Source of the DNA: Pseudomonas sp. GM74
GTDB lineage: Bacteria; Pseudomonadota; Gammaproteobacteria; Pseudomonadales; Pseudomonadaceae
DNA: 64,000 nt
Assembly (NCBI RefSeq): GCF_000282455.1
Contig: NZ_AKJG01000039.1
Location: 1-64,000 of the forward strand
Direction: 5' to 3'
In this document: positions 55,009-64,000 of the stretch, piece after piece
Position numbering within the stretch: position 1 is the first letter of the stretch
Layout of the letters: each line of letters starts with the position of its first letter
Made by a program: the position numbers and the translations under genes
The notes under the pieces: model-generated
What the model was told of the DNA's origin: nothing
The model's database searches: none
The model's input: only the letters and a program-made list of their open reading frames with translations

Positions 55009-56682
55009 ATGCTGGTGCACCTGTCCGTACACAACTACGCCATCGTTGAACATCTCGATCTCGAACTCGATCGCGGGATGAGCGTGATCACCGGGGAAAC
55101 CGGCGCGGGCAAGTCGATCATGCTCGACGCGCTGGGCCTGACCCTGGGCGATCGCGCCGACAGCGGCGTGGTCCGCCCCGGCGCCGACAAGGCCGACATC
55201 CTGGCCACCTTCGATCTGGTCGACATTCCGGAAGCCAGCGCCTGGCTGGCCGAGCGCGACCTCGAGAACGACGGCCCGTGCATCCTGCGCCGGGTCATCA
55301 CATCCGAAGGACGTTCGCGCGGCTACATCAACGGCACGCCCTGCCCGCTTGGCGACCTCAAGGCGCTGGGCGAGCTGCTGATCGACATTCACAGCCAGCA
55401 CGAGCACCAATCCCTGCTCAAGACCGATACCCACCGTCGCCTGCTCGATGAATATGCCGGTGCGACCGATCTGGCCCGCCAGGTTCAACTCGCCGCCCAG
55501 CGCTGGCGCCAGACTCGCCAGGAGCTGGAGCGACTCTCCAACTCCGGCGACGAGCAACGCGCCCGCCATCAGTTGCTCAGCTATCAACTCGAAGAGCTGG
55601 AAAACCTTGGCCTCGGTGACAATGAGCTGGAGCAACTGGAGCAGGAACACAAGAACCTGACCAACGCCGAGACCCTGCTCGGGATCTGTCGGCAAGTTGT
55701 CGAGCAATGCAGTGAAAGTGATTCCGGAAATGTACTGAACGCCCTCACCGCCAGCCTCAACCGCCTGTCGAGCGTGAACAGCTCGATCGGTGCGCTGGGC
55801 GAGGCCAGCAGCCTGTTGACCAGTGCACAGATCCAGGTTGAAGAGGCCGTAGGTGAGCTCAACCGCTTCCTCGACAACTTCGATGCCGATCCGTCGCGCC
55901 TTCAATACCTCGAAGAACGCCTCGACGCGATCTACACCCTGGCGCGCAAACACCGCATCCAGCCGACCGAAGTCGCCGAGATGCAGCAGAAACTGCTGGA
56001 TGAAATCGAAACCCTCAACGCCAACGACGAATCCATCGAGCGGCTGAGCGACGAGCTCTCTTCATACGCTCGCCATTATCAGGAAAAGGCTCGGGAACTG
56101 AGCGACCTACGTCATCAAGCCTCGAGCAGCCTGGCCAGCGCCGTGGAACAGGAAATCCAGCGCCTGGGCATGCCAGGCGGGCGCTTCACCATCGAACTGC
56201 GCCCAAACAGCAGCGACGAACTGCTGCCTAACGGACTTGAACAGGTTGAACTGCTGGTCAGCGCCAACCCGGGCCAACCATTGAAAGCCTTGGCAAAAGT
56301 CGCATCCGGAGGCGAACTGTCACGGATCAGCCTGGCCATCCAGGTGATCACCGCGCAGACCTCCCGCGTACCGACCCTGGTGTTCGACGAAGTCGATGTC
56401 GGCATTGGCGGTCCAACCGCGGAAATCGTCGGCCAGTTGCTGCGCAGGCTCGGCGAGCGTGGGCAGGTACTGACCGTGACCCACTTGCCGCAAGTGGCGG
56501 CGCAAGGTCATCAACATCTATTTGTGCATAAAGTGCGCGGCGAAGATGCCACCCGCACGGCCGTTTCCAAACTGAGCAAAAACGACCGCGTCGAAGAAGT
56601 CGCACGGATGCTGGGGGGCATAGATCTCACCAAGGAATCCCTGGCGCACGCAAAAAAAATGGTGGTCGCCGCAAAAGCTTGA
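55009..56682 (+). CDS. recN: DNA repair protein RecN
   Basis: 557-residue SMC-like ATPase for double-strand break repair. Walker A GETGAGKS near the N-terminus, long central coiled coil (about 155-370), ABC signature ASGGELSRI and Walker B VFDEVDVGIGG near the C-terminus. Divergent from grpE. I did not find a clear LexA box (CTG-N10-CAG) in the gap. A 12-base-pair hairpin follows. Confidence 0.96.
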   Translation: MLVHLSVHNYAIVEHLDLELDRGMSVITGETGAGKSIMLDALGLTLGDRADSGVVRPGADKADILATFDLVDIPEASAWLAERDLENDGPCILRRVITSEGRSRGYINGTPCPLGDLKALGELLIDIHSQHEHQSLLKTDTHRRLLDEYAGATDLARQVQLAAQRWRQTRQELERLSNSGDEQRARHQLLSYQLEELENLGLGDNELEQLEQEHKNLTNAETLLGICRQVVEQCSESDSGNVLNALTASLNRLSSVNSSIGALGEASSLLTSAQIQVEEAVGELNRFLDNFDADPSRLQYLEERLDAIYTLARKHRIQPTEVAEMQQKLLDEIETLNANDESIERLSDELSSYARHYQEKARELSDLRHQASSSLASAVEQEIQRLGMPGGRFTIELRPNSSDELLPNGLEQVELLVSANPGQPLKALAKVASGGELSRISLAIQVITAQTSRVPTLVFDEVDVGIGGPTAEIVGQLLRRLGERGQVLTVTHLPQVAAQGHQHLFVHKVRGEDATRTAVSKLSKNDRVEEVARMLGGIDLTKESLAHAKKMVVAAKA

Positions 56683-56698
56683 ATAAAGGCAGAAAGCA

Positions 56699-56729
56699 CG
56701 AAGGCGACCCTGGGGTCGCCTTCGTTCGT
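56699..56729. terminator. Terminator between recN and fur
   Basis: Perfect 12-base stem CGAAGGCGACCC/GGGTCGCCTTCG with a 2-base gap, between convergent genes; only short T-rich tails on either side. Confidence 0.7.
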
Positions 56730-56758
56730 TTCGCGAACCTCAAGTTCGCGCGACATGC

Positions 56759-57163
56759 TTACTTTTTCTTGCGCACGTACAGCACCAGATTGTGATCAAC
56801 CATCTCGAAGCCATACTTGTCGACGATTGCTTTCTGAAGCCGCTCGATTTCTTCGTCGAAGAATTCGATCACTTCGCTGGTTTCGACGTTGACCATATGG
56901 TCGTGATGCTTTCCGTCGTCCAGCTCGAAGACCGCATGGCCTCCGTCGAAGTTGTGCCGCACCACAAGGCCAGCTGCCTCGAACTGAGTCAGTACACGGT
57001 AAACCGTGGCCAGACCGACGTCCTCACCAGCCTCCATAAGGGCCTTGTAGACATCCTCGGCACTCATGTGGCGCTGCTCGGCGGAATCGAGCATTTGCAG
57101 AATTTTGACCCGTGGCAGGGTCACTTTGAGGCCGGCTTTGCGTAGTTCGCTATTTTCAACCAT
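56759..57163 (-). CDS. fur: Ferric uptake regulator Fur
   Basis: 134-residue Fe(II)-dependent repressor. Winged helix in the first 80 residues (GLATVYRVL recognition helix), metal site HHDHM and C-terminal dimer domain. There is no cysteine anywhere: the two positions corresponding to the E. coli CxxC after HHDH are Asn and Thr, so the structural Cys zinc site is absent, as in other pseudomonads. It would control the piuA/piuC region of this same window. Divergent from bamE. Confidence 0.97.
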   Translation of the reverse strand: MVENSELRKAGLKVTLPRVKILQMLDSAEQRHMSAEDVYKALMEAGEDVGLATVYRVLTQFEAAGLVVRHNFDGGHAVFELDDGKHHDHMVNVETSEVIEFFDEEIERLQKAIVDKYGFEMVDHNLVLYVRKKK

Positions 57164-57260
57164 GGTCAGCTTTCTCGCGATGCTGCTTCGCAGCTTCTCT
57201 TAATGCGGGTATGATCGGCGTTTACGTTGTCCCAGCCAAGATAGTGGAAGTCGCCCACCG

Positions 57261-57788
57261 ATGCAAAACACCAAGCTCTTGCTAACCAGTTTCACCTTTG
57301 TGGGACTGCTCGCACTCGCCGGTTGTTCATTCCCCGGGGTTTACAAAATCGACATCCAGCAGGGCAATGTCGTCACGCAGGACATGATAGACCAGTTACG
57401 CCCGGGAATGACCCGTAAGCAAGTACGGTTTATCATGGGCAACCCTCTGCTGACTGACACGTTCCATGCCGATCGCTGGGATTATCTGTACAGCCTGCAA
57501 CCGGGTGGCGGTGAACGCCAACAGGAACGCATCAGCGTTATCTTCAACCCAAATGATCAGCTTGTCAGCCTCTCTGGTGATTTCATGCCAGGCGTGAGCC
57601 GTGACGAAGCCATTCTCGGCAAGGACAGCGGCACAACGGTGGCGGCCCCGGCAGAAAACGTCGAGAAGCCAAAACCGGAAAAACCGGTCAAGCCAGGTTC
57701 GTTGCTGGATCAGATCCAGAAGGACGTCGACGGTGTAGAAACCGTTCCGGTCCCGACGCCGCAACCACTGGATACCTCGCCGCAATAA
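57261..57788 (+). CDS. bamE: Outer-membrane assembly lipoprotein BamE (OmlA)
   Basis: 175-residue lipoprotein. Lipobox LALAGC with Cys22, then the SmpA/OmlA fold ([31 protein letters not shown]). The C-terminal 60 residues form a Pro/Lys/Glu-rich extension absent from short E. coli BamE. Divergent from fur, the order conserved in pseudomonads. Confidence 0.94.
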   Translation: MQNTKLLLTSFTFVGLLALAGCSFPGVYKIDIQQGNVVTQDMIDQLRPGMTRKQVRFIMGNPLLTDTFHADRWDYLYSLQPGGGERQQERISVIFNPNDQLVSLSGDFMPGVSRDEAILGKDSGTTVAAPAENVEKPKPEKPVKPGSLLDQIQKDVDGVETVPVPTPQPLDTSPQ

Positions 57789-57801
57789 TTTGCGACGCAA
57801 T

Positions 57802-57829
57802 AAAAAGCCCGGCATGCCCGGGCTTTTTA
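57802..57829. terminator. Bidirectional terminator between bamE and rnfH
   Basis: AAAAAGCCCGG/CCGGGCTTTTT stem (with a CATGC centre), T-run on both strands, serving convergent genes. Confidence 0.9.
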
Positions 57830-57849
57830 TTGTCTGGTGTTTCAGCCAT

Positions 57850-58164
57850 TCACTGATTCCGCGCCTTGGCCTCGGCAGCTTTCGCCGCCCGCAGTCGGCG
57901 CACCTCTTTCGGATCGGCCAGCAACGGGCGGTAAATCTCGATGCGATCCCCGGCCTGGACTGCCCGACTCTCCGGGTCAGCTACCACCTTGCCGAAGATC
58001 CCCACAGGACAATGGGTCAGATCCAGCTCCGGAAACTCTTCAGCCACCGCCGACCTGAGCAAGGCCGCACGCACGGTCGTTCCGACAGGCACGGCCACTG
58101 TCAGCAGCACCTGACGGTCTACGGCCGCGTAGACCACCTCGACTTCAATCATGACCTCAACCAT
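57850..58164 (-). CDS. rnfH: RnfH-family ubiquitin-like protein
   Basis: 104 residues with a beta-grasp fold. IEVEVVYA at the start and the signature DRIEIYRPLLADPKEVRRLRA near the C-terminus identify it. It overlaps the ratA stop by 8 bases; RatA-RnfH is a conserved pair. ATG 58164 chosen; an internal ATG at 58152 is possible. Function is uncertain. Confidence 0.9.
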   Translation of the reverse strand: MVEVMIEVEVVYAAVDRQVLLTVAVPVGTTVRAALLRSAVAEEFPELDLTHCPVGIFGKVVADPESRAVQAGDRIEIYRPLLADPKEVRRLRAAKAAEAKARNQ

Positions 58165-58591
58165 GTATCTGCTTGGCGCGCTGGCAGAACGCATCCACCA
58201 AAGTGTTCGCCGCCTGATTGAACAGTGGCCCCAAGGTGGCACGAACCAGCGGCCCCGCATAATCGAACGACAGATCGAGGCTGATCTTGCAGGCTTTGTC
58301 AGTCAGCGCCTTGAATACCCAGATGCCATGCAATTGGGTGAAAGGACCCTCTTCGAGGTTCATTTCGATCGACTGCCCCGGAACCAGGGTGTTGCGCGTG
58401 ACGAAATGCTGGCTGAGGCCGCCCTTCGCCACGCCGACGCTCGCCCGCATATGTTCAGGGGTGCTCTCCAGGACTTCGGCCGAGGAACACCACGGCAGAA
58501 ACTCCGGATAGCGCGCCACGTCGTTGACCAGGTCATACAGCGCTTGCGCCGGGTACGGCAGCAAGGCCGAACGTGAAATGTGTGTCGTCAT
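58157..58591 (-). CDS. ratA: RatA / COQ10-type START-domain protein
   Basis: 144 residues, hydrophobic-ligand START fold (RSALLPYPAQALYDLVNDV, YPEFLPWCSSAEVL, GPFTQLHGIW). In E. coli RatA inhibits 70S formation when overproduced; homologues bind ubiquinone. Which role applies here is not known. Start at MTTHISRSALL, 58591. Confidence 0.9.
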   Translation of the reverse strand: MTTHISRSALLPYPAQALYDLVNDVARYPEFLPWCSSAEVLESTPEHMRASVGVAKGGLSQHFVTRNTLVPGQSIEMNLEEGPFTQLHGIWVFKALTDKACKISLDLSFDYAGPLVRATLGPLFNQAANTLVDAFCQRAKQIHG

Positions 58592-58598
58592 GTCAGCG

Positions 58599-60002
58599 TC
58601 ACTTCCACAGCTGGGCGGCAAACACTACGAGAATGCCGATGGGCGCCACATAGCGCATCAAGAACAAGGACAGGCCAAACAGCACAGGGTTGCGGATCGA
58701 CAACTCGTCGCGCACCGCTTCACGCCCCATGATCCAGCCCGCAAACACCACGAAACACAAACCGCCAAGCGGCAACATGAGTCGCGAGGTGAAGAAATCG
58801 ATCACACCGAAGAAGTCCAGGCCACCGGTTGCTCCCCACTGGTAGAGGTGGAACATCCCGCCTTCGTTCACGAAGAACTTGGCCTCCTTCCAGATATTGA
58901 AGGAGAACACCGTGCCCAGGCCGACAAACCAGCAACTGAACGCCAGCCAGAAGGTGACCCAGGCACGACTCACTTTAGTGCGCTCGACCAGGTAGGCCAC
59001 CATCGGTTCCAGCAGGGAAATCGCCGAACTCCAGGCAGCGACCGCCACCAGCACGAAGAACACCACCCCCATCAACTGCCCGAACGCCACGTTACCGAAG
59101 GCAAAGGGCAGGCTGACGAACATCAGCCCCGGCCCTTCGCTCGGATTCAGGCCCGCCGCGAAAACAATCGGAAACAATGCCAGGCCGGCCACCAGGGAAA
59201 CGAAGGTATCGAGCAGCGCCACACCAACAACCGTCCCTGAAATCGACGAGTTCTTCGGCATGTAGGCCCCGTAGATCATGATCGAGCCGACGCCCACGCT
59301 CAGGGAAAAGAACGCATGTCCCATCGCGGGCAGCAAGCCATCCAGGACCTTTTCCGGGTGGAAGTCGAACATGAAATGCACGCCTTCCATGAAATGCCCG
59401 GTGGTCATGCTGTAGCCCAGCAGCACAAGGATCATTACGAACAGCAGCGGCATCATGATGCGCAAACTGCGTTCAAGCCCGGCAACCACGCCCTTGGCGA
59501 TCACTACCGCGGACAACAGCATGAAAATCGTGTGCCAAAGTGTCAGGCGCCAGGGATCGGCGATCACATTGCCGAAGTAAGCCCCCACCTGATCAGGCGT
59601 CGCCCCCTGGAAGTCGCCACGGCCCATGTCGATGATGTAGTCCAGCGACCAGCCGCCGACCACACTGTAGAACGACAGTATCAGCAACGCCGTGATCATC
59701 CCGGCAAACGCGCCCCAGGACCATTTGGCCGAGTGCCCCGCCTCCACCGCCAGTATCTTCAAGGCATTGGCCGGACTCTGCCGGGCACGCCGGCCGATCA
59801 GGGTTTCCGCCAGCATGACCGGCACTCCGATCAGCGCGATGCAGGCCAGGAACATCAGCACGAAGGCACCGCCGCCATAGACGCCGACCATGTACGGGAA
59901 TTTCCAGATACTACCCAGCCCCACGGCCGAACCGGTCGCGGCGAGTATGAAGACCCAGCGGCTAGCCCAACTGCCGTGGACAGAAACCTTGTCTGTCGAC
60001 AT
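58599..60002 (-). CDS. Sodium-dependent transporter of the SNF/NSS family
   Basis: 467 residues, about 12 membrane spans. N-terminal [19 protein letters not shown], the TM1 sodium/substrate motif of neurotransmitter-sodium symporters, and [16 protein letters not shown] in TM6. Probably imports an amino acid or similar amine with Na+; substrate unknown. It lies 7 bases before ratA and so may be co-transcribed. Start [10 protein letters not shown] at 60002. Confidence 0.9.
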   Translation of the reverse strand: MSTDKVSVHGSWASRWVFILAATGSAVGLGSIWKFPYMVGVYGGGAFVLMFLACIALIGVPVMLAETLIGRRARQSPANALKILAVEAGHSAKWSWGAFAGMITALLILSFYSVVGGWSLDYIIDMGRGDFQGATPDQVGAYFGNVIADPWRLTLWHTIFMLLSAVVIAKGVVAGLERSLRIMMPLLFVMILVLLGYSMTTGHFMEGVHFMFDFHPEKVLDGLLPAMGHAFFSLSVGVGSIMIYGAYMPKNSSISGTVVGVALLDTFVSLVAGLALFPIVFAAGLNPSEGPGLMFVSLPFAFGNVAFGQLMGVVFFVLVAVAAWSSAISLLEPMVAYLVERTKVSRAWVTFWLAFSCWFVGLGTVFSFNIWKEAKFFVNEGGMFHLYQWGATGGLDFFGVIDFFTSRLMLPLGGLCFVVFAGWIMGREAVRDELSIRNPVLFGLSLFLMRYVAPIGILVVFAAQLWK

Positions 60003-60120
60003 CGTTATCACGCCCAAGCGTTCAAAAAAGAGGCCGCATTGTCCGGGATTCAATCAACCTGCTCAAGCACGTAGCAACACCGTAGCCGACTCGCGTGCAA
60101 CTCCCTATAATGCCGCCCCT

Positions 60121-60603
60121 ATGGCTAAACAGAAGAAACACCCAACAGGGACCATCGCGCAAAACAAAAAGGCGCGACACGATTACTTCATCGAACATCG
60201 TTTCGAGGCTGGTCTGGTCCTGGCCGGCTGGGAAGTAAAAAGTCTGCGGGCAAGCAAGCTGCAGCTGGTTGACAGCTACGTGCTGCTCAAGGATGGCGAA
60301 GCCTGGCTGCTCGGCAGCCACATCACGCCCCTGACGACCGCCAGTACCCACGTCATCGCTGACCCGGTGCGCACCCGCAAGTTGCTGCTCAACCGGCGCG
60401 AGCTGGAAAAGCTGGCCGCTGCCGTGCAGCAAAAGGGTTACGCCTGCGTGTGCCTGTCCTGGTACTGGAGCAAGCACATGGTCAAGTGCGAGATCGCCTT
60501 GGGCAAGGGCAAGAAGGAATACGACAAGCGCGATACCGAACGCGAACGCGACGCCGGTCGCGAATTGCAGCGTGCGGTGCGCAACAAGGGCAAGGAAGAG
60601 TAA
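60121..60603 (+). CDS. smpB: SsrA-binding protein SmpB
   Basis: 160-residue tmRNA partner for ribosome rescue. [25 protein letters not shown] and the basic C-terminal tail are present. The frame is open about 230 bases upstream but the family N-terminus MAKQKKHP starts at 60121. The tmRNA gene is not in the window. Confidence 0.96.
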   Translation: MAKQKKHPTGTIAQNKKARHDYFIEHRFEAGLVLAGWEVKSLRASKLQLVDSYVLLKDGEAWLLGSHITPLTTASTHVIADPVRTRKLLLNRRELEKLAAAVQQKGYACVCLSWYWSKHMVKCEIALGKGKKEYDKRDTERERDAGRELQRAVRNKGKEE

Positions 60604-60624
60604 TTTTCCTGCCGGATTGCGGCA

Positions 60625-60778
60625 TTGTGGCGAGGGAGCTTGCTCCCGCTGGGGTGCGAAGCGCCCCTCGCTTGACGGCGTCCATCACCTAAACTGCTGA
60701 CGACTGCTGCGCAGCCGAACGGGAGCAAGCTCCCTCGCCACAACAAGCCCTCTCACCACAGCAAGCTCCCTCGCCACA
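60625..60778. repeat. REPIN plus an extra half copy (TGGCGAGGGA type)
   Basis: TTGTGGCGAGGGAGCTTGCT on the left is inverted as GGGAGCAAGCTCCCTCGCCA ending at 60743; a third partial copy (AGCAAGCTCCCTCGCCACA) ends at 60778, 3 bases before the lldR stop. A GTAGC-family fragment (GACTGCTGCGCAGCCGAAC) is embedded near 60700. Confidence 0.82.
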
Positions 60779-60781
60779 GCC

Positions 60782-61549
60782 TCACATCCCCTTGCGCCGC
60801 TCCGCCCGAGCCATGCGCTGCACTTCCTGACGCACCTCTTCCAGCACTTCCTGCACATACAGAATGTGTCGACTGGAAACTTCCCGCGCCTGCTCCGCCC
60901 GCCCCTCGATAATCGCCTGATACAACTCCCGATGCTGCATGATCAGCATGTCGCGGGTTTCAGTGCGTTGTTTGTACATGCCACCGATGTTGGTCACCAC
61001 GTTGCGCTTGAGCAGGTCGAACAGCCCACGAATGGTATGCAGCAACACGGCATTGTGGCTGGCCTCGGCAATCGCCAGGTGAAAACTTGCGTCCGCGGCC
61101 CCCTCTTCGGCACGACTCACCTCTTCGTGACGCGAATAACAGTCCTGCAATTCGTTGAATGCCGCGGTCAACCGCTCGCGATCCACATCCGTGGCACGCA
61201 GCGCCGCGTAGTAAGCGCAAGACGCTTCCAGCGTATGGCGAAACTCCAGAAGATCGCGTTGCGCCTCGGGGTTGCTTTCCAGCAGCTGCAACAAGGGATC
61301 GCTGAAGGTGGTACCCAGCGATTCCACCACATAGTTGCCGCCACCCTGACGACTGACCAGCAGGCCCTTGGCGGTCAGCTTCTGAATGGCTTCGCGCAAT
61401 GAAGGGCGTGACACGCCAAATTGCTCGGCCAGCGCACGCTCGGCCGGCAAGCGCTCACCCGCTTTGAGCGTGCCCTCGAGGATCATGCCCTCAAGCTGCT
61501 CGACAATATCGTCAGACAAACGGCGCTGACGAATCTGATCAAACCCCAT
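60782..61549 (-). CDS. lldR: FadR/GntR-family L-lactate regulator LldR
   Basis: 255 residues. N-terminal GntR winged helix (IVEQLEGMILEGTLKAGERLPAERALAEQFGVSRPSLREAI region, about 12-55) and a C-terminal FCD ligand domain. Divergent from lldP with paired operator-like dyads between. Expected to repress the lactate genes in the absence of L-lactate. Confidence 0.92.
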   Translation of the reverse strand: MGFDQIRQRRLSDDIVEQLEGMILEGTLKAGERLPAERALAEQFGVSRPSLREAIQKLTAKGLLVSRQGGGNYVVESLGTTFSDPLLQLLESNPEAQRDLLEFRHTLEASCAYYAALRATDVDRERLTAAFNELQDCYSRHEEVSRAEEGAADASFHLAIAEASHNAVLLHTIRGLFDLLKRNVVTNIGGMYKQRTETRDMLIMQHRELYQAIIEGRAEQAREVSSRHILYVQEVLEEVRQEVQRMARAERRKGM

Positions 61550-61632
61550 AACTCGATTACTCCACGATCCGACGGCTCGCCGGGGCTCTATTCTGGCCTA
61601 TTGGCGCCGCGCCAGCACCTGCCACAACGCAT

Positions 61633-61645
61633 TTGGTCATACCAG
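61633..61645. promoter_or_regulatory. LldR-type operator 1
   Basis: TTGGTCATACCAG, a dyad with TGGT/ACCA halves, fitting the FadR-subfamily TNGTNNNACNA pattern. Confidence 0.65.
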
Positions 61646-61742
61646 GCAGACAGCCTGCGCACTTCGCATAAGACAAAAGTTTTAGGGCGGCAAATTGACA
61701 CACCGCCTACAAGGCTTTTACCCTAGCCAACAGCGATTGTAA

Positions 61743-61759
61743 ATTGGTCTTACCAATTA
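61743..61759. promoter_or_regulatory. LldR-type operator 2
   Basis: AATTGGTCTTACCAATT, a near-perfect 17-base palindrome with the TTGGT-ACCAA core, 52-68 bases upstream of lldP and 110 bases centre to centre from operator 1. Confidence 0.75.
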
Positions 61760-61787
61760 TCCAAGAACGCTGATCAGTGCCTGACCA

Positions 61788-61795
61788 ACAACAAT
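61788..61795 (+). promoter_or_regulatory. Crc/Hfq catabolite-repression motif at the lldP start
   Basis: AACAACAA matches the AANAANAA motif bound by Hfq with Crc in Pseudomonas, just upstream of the AGGGG ribosome site. Confidence 0.6.
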
Positions 61796-61810
61796 TAGGG
61801 GCCACCCCAT

Positions 61811-63505
61811 ATGCAAACCTGGCAACAGCTCTATACCCCGCTCGGCAGCCTCGGCCTGTCCGCACTCGCAGCCGTCATCCCCATCGTGTTTTTCTTCCTG
61901 GCTTTGGCCGTGTTCCGCCTCAAAGGGCACGTGGCCGGCAGCATTACCCTGGCTTTGTCGATCCTGGTGGCGATCTTCGCTTTCCAGATGCCGGTCGATA
62001 TGGCGCTCGCCGCCGCCGGGTATGGCTTCGCTTATGGCCTGTGGCCGATTGCCTGGATCATCGTGGCAGCGGTGTTCCTCTACAAGCTGACGGTCAAGAG
62101 CGGTCAGTTTGAAGTCATCCGCAGTTCGGTCCTGTCGATCACCGATGACCAACGCCTGCAGGTGCTGCTGATCGGCTTCTGCTTCGGTGCATTCCTGGAA
62201 GGTGCCGCCGGTTTCGGCGCGCCTGTGGCGATTACCGCCGCACTCCTTGTAGGACTGGGCTTCAACCCACTGTACGCCGCTGGCTTGTGCCTGATCGCCA
62301 ACACCGCGCCGGTGGCCTTCGGCGCCCTGGGCATTCCGATCATCGTGGCCGGGCAAGTCACCGGCATCGACGCGTTCAAGATCGGCGCCATGACCGGCCG
62401 CCAACTGCCGCTGCTGTCGCTGTTCGTACCGTTCTGGCTGGTATTCATGATGGACGGCCTGCGCGGCGTGCGGGAAACCTGGCCAGCAGCCCTGGTGGCC
62501 GGCTTGAGCTTTGCCGTGACCCAGTACTTCACCTCGAACTTCATCGGCCCGGAACTGCCGGACATCACCTCGGCCCTCGCCAGTCTGATTTCCCTGACCC
62601 TGTTCCTGAAAGTCTGGCAACCAAAACGCGCCGCCGGCCAACACATCGTCGGCGCTGTCTCGGCCTCCGTGGTGAGCGCCAGCGTCGGTGGCTTCGGCCA
62701 GAAGCGCACCACCGTGGCTTCGCCTTACAGCCTCGGGGAAATCTTCAAGGCCTGGTCGCCGTTCCTGATCCTGACCGTACTGGTCACCATCTGGACGCTG
62801 AAGCCGTTCAAGGCGATGTTCGCCGCCGGCGGTTCGATGTATAGCTTCGTGTTCAACTTTGCGATCCCGCATCTTGATCAAATGGTGATCAAGGTCGCGC
62901 CGATCGTGGCTGCGCCAACGGCTATACCAGCAGTGTTCAAACTGGACCCGATTTCCGCCACCGGCACGGCGATTTTCTTCTCGGCCCTGATCTCGATGCT
63001 GGTGCTGAAAATCAACCTCAAAATTGGTCTGACCACTTTGAAGGAGACCTTCTACGAGCTGCGCTGGCCGATCCTGTCCATCGGCATGGTGCTGGCGTTC
63101 GCCTTCGTCACCAACTACTCGGGCATGTCCTCGACCATGGCCTTGGTGTTGGCAGGCACCGGTGCAGCCTTCCCGTTCTTCTCACCGTTCCTCGGCTGGC
63201 TGGGCGTGTTCCTCACCGGTTCCGATACCTCGTCCAACGCCCTGTTCAGTTCGCTGCAAGCGACCACCGCGCATCAGATCGGTGTCAACGACACCTTGCT
63301 GGTGGCGGCGAACACCAGCGGCGGCGTGACCGGCAAGATGATCTCGCCACAATCGATCGCCGTGGCCTGCGCCGCGACCGGTCTGGTGGGTAAAGAATCG
63401 GATCTGTTCCGCTTCACCCTCAAGCACAGCCTATTCTTTGCAACGATTGTCGGCTTGATCACGTTGGCCCAGGCCTACTGGTTCACCGGCATGCTGGTGC
63501 ACTAA
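61811..63505 (+). CDS. lldP: L-lactate permease
   Basis: 564-residue inner-membrane proton-lactate symporter with about 12-14 spans. [14 protein letters not shown] and [13 protein letters not shown] are characteristic of the LctP family. First gene of the lactate catabolic set; lldE follows after 151 bases. Confidence 0.95.
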   Translation: MQTWQQLYTPLGSLGLSALAAVIPIVFFFLALAVFRLKGHVAGSITLALSILVAIFAFQMPVDMALAAAGYGFAYGLWPIAWIIVAAVFLYKLTVKSGQFEVIRSSVLSITDDQRLQVLLIGFCFGAFLEGAAGFGAPVAITAALLVGLGFNPLYAAGLCLIANTAPVAFGALGIPIIVAGQVTGIDAFKIGAMTGRQLPLLSLFVPFWLVFMMDGLRGVRETWPAALVAGLSFAVTQYFTSNFIGPELPDITSALASLISLTLFLKVWQPKRAAGQHIVGAVSASVVSASVGGFGQKRTTVASPYSLGEIFKAWSPFLILTVLVTIWTLKPFKAMFAAGGSMYSFVFNFAIPHLDQMVIKVAPIVAAPTAIPAVFKLDPISATGTAIFFSALISMLVLKINLKIGLTTLKETFYELRWPILSIGMVLAFAFVTNYSGMSSTMALVLAGTGAAFPFFSPFLGWLGVFLTGSDTSSNALFSSLQATTAHQIGVNDTLLVAANTSGGVTGKMISPQSIAVACAATGLVGKESDLFRFTLKHSLFFATIVGLITLAQAYWFTGMLVH

Positions 63506-63531
63506 GGGCTACAGGCAACACGATAAAAACC

Positions 63532-63618
63532 GACGCCGGGCCACGCCCCCGGCGTCCGCTATTCACACCCCCGGTCTGTAAGGCTGCTGAAAGCTTCCAT
63601 CACTATATTCAGCAGCCT
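63532..63618 (+). other. Two hairpins between lldP and lldE
   Basis: GACGCCGGG/CCCGGCGTC (63532-63540, 63548-63556) and AGGCTGCTGA/TCAGCAGCCT (63581-63590, 63609-63618), both perfect stems without T-runs. They may protect the lldP mRNA end. Confidence 0.55.
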
Positions 63619-63656
63619 CACCAGACGAATAACCGGGACCACCCGGAGACCGCCTG

Positions 63657-64000
63657 ATGAGCGAGCTTTTTTACAACGCCGTGCCGAATGCGACCCGTGT
63701 CGCCCCGCCACTGCCCGAGCCTCGGCAATACCCCAGCGAAAAACCGTCACGGGTCTACCTGTTCGGGACCTGCGTGGTCGATTTGTTCTACCCGGAAGCC
63801 GGGATGGATGCGATCCACCTGCTGGAGCGCGAAGGCATTCGTGTCGAATACCCGCAAGGGCAAAGCTGCTGCGGCCAACCGGCCTACACCTCGGGTTACA
63901 CCGAACAGGCACGGACCGTGGCGCGCTCACAACTGGCGCTGTTTGCCGGCGACTATCCGGTGGTGGTGCCGTCGGGTTCTTGCGCGGGCATGCTGCGCGA
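63657..64000 (+). CDS. lldE: L-lactate utilisation (Fe-S oxidoreductase) subunit LldE/LutA, partial
   Basis: The first 114 codons are present and the window ends inside the gene. CCG-domain cysteines are visible: FGTCVVDLFYPEAG, QSCCGQPAYTSGY and PSGSCAGM. With LldF and LldG, expected beyond the edge, it forms the LldEFG/LutABC L-lactate dehydrogenase. ATG 63657 has GGAG 8 bases upstream. Confidence 0.9.
   Translation, partial: MSELFYNAVPNATRVAPPLPEPRQYPSEKPSRVYLFGTCVVDLFYPEAGMDAIHLLEREGIRVEYPQGQSCCGQPAYTSGYTEQARTVARSQLALFAGDYPVVVPSGSCAGMLR

Overview
The window is about 60% GC and reads as chromosomal backbone of a Pseudomonas of the P. fluorescens group. The evidence is protein similarity recalled for speC, piuABC, ampDE and the fruBKA/fruR genes, gene order shared with other pseudomonads, and many REP/REPIN palindromes of the type seen in that group. 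I see no prophage, insertion sequence, integrase or CRISPR array. Almost every base is in, or between, genes of conserved families.

Layout. (1) 312-3762: four-gene osmoprotectant ABC importer of the OpuC/Yeh type. (2) 3763-4688: long non-coding stretch holding a REPIN, a terminator that may end a small RNA, and a nested inverted-repeat mosaic. (3) 4689-12692: ornithine/lysine decarboxylase speC, then an iron cluster (Sel1 protein, piuC, piuA, a PepSY-flavodoxin-reductase fusion) with Fur-like sites between piuC and piuA. (4) 12816-14357: Tat-exported PhoD phosphatase. (5) 14608-22230: fructose PTS operon fruB-fruK-fruA, divergent fruR, and a TatD-type hydrolase. (6) 22369-28279: chemoreceptor, ampD-ampE, nadC, a DUF6388 protein, and an exported coiled-coil protein with 39-residue Ser-rich repeats. 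(7) 28292-54768, almost all on the minus strand: tRNA-Thr, then the RNA/translation cluster metY-rimP-nusA-infB-rbfA-truB-rpsO-pnp, and upstream of it grpE-dnaK-dnaJ-dapB-carA-carB-greA, rlmE-ftsH-folP-glmM-tpiA-secG-tRNA-Leu, with yhbY divergent. (8) 55009-60603: recN, fur, bamE, rnfH, ratA, an NSS transporter and smpB. (9) 60782-64000: L-lactate locus lldR, lldP and the start of lldE.

Control signals visible by eye include two sigma32-type promoters (grpE, dnaK), an exact FruR/Cra operator, paired LldR-type operators, a Crc/Hfq-type A-rich motif at the lldP start, Fur-like boxes, and a terminator-shaped hairpin in the carA leader.

I found no clearly new multi-gene system. The items most worth a second look are the nested repeat mosaic upstream of speC, two candidate small RNAs, and the exported Ser-linker coiled-coil protein. 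All family assignments come from reading the sequence and recalled knowledge; no database search was run.
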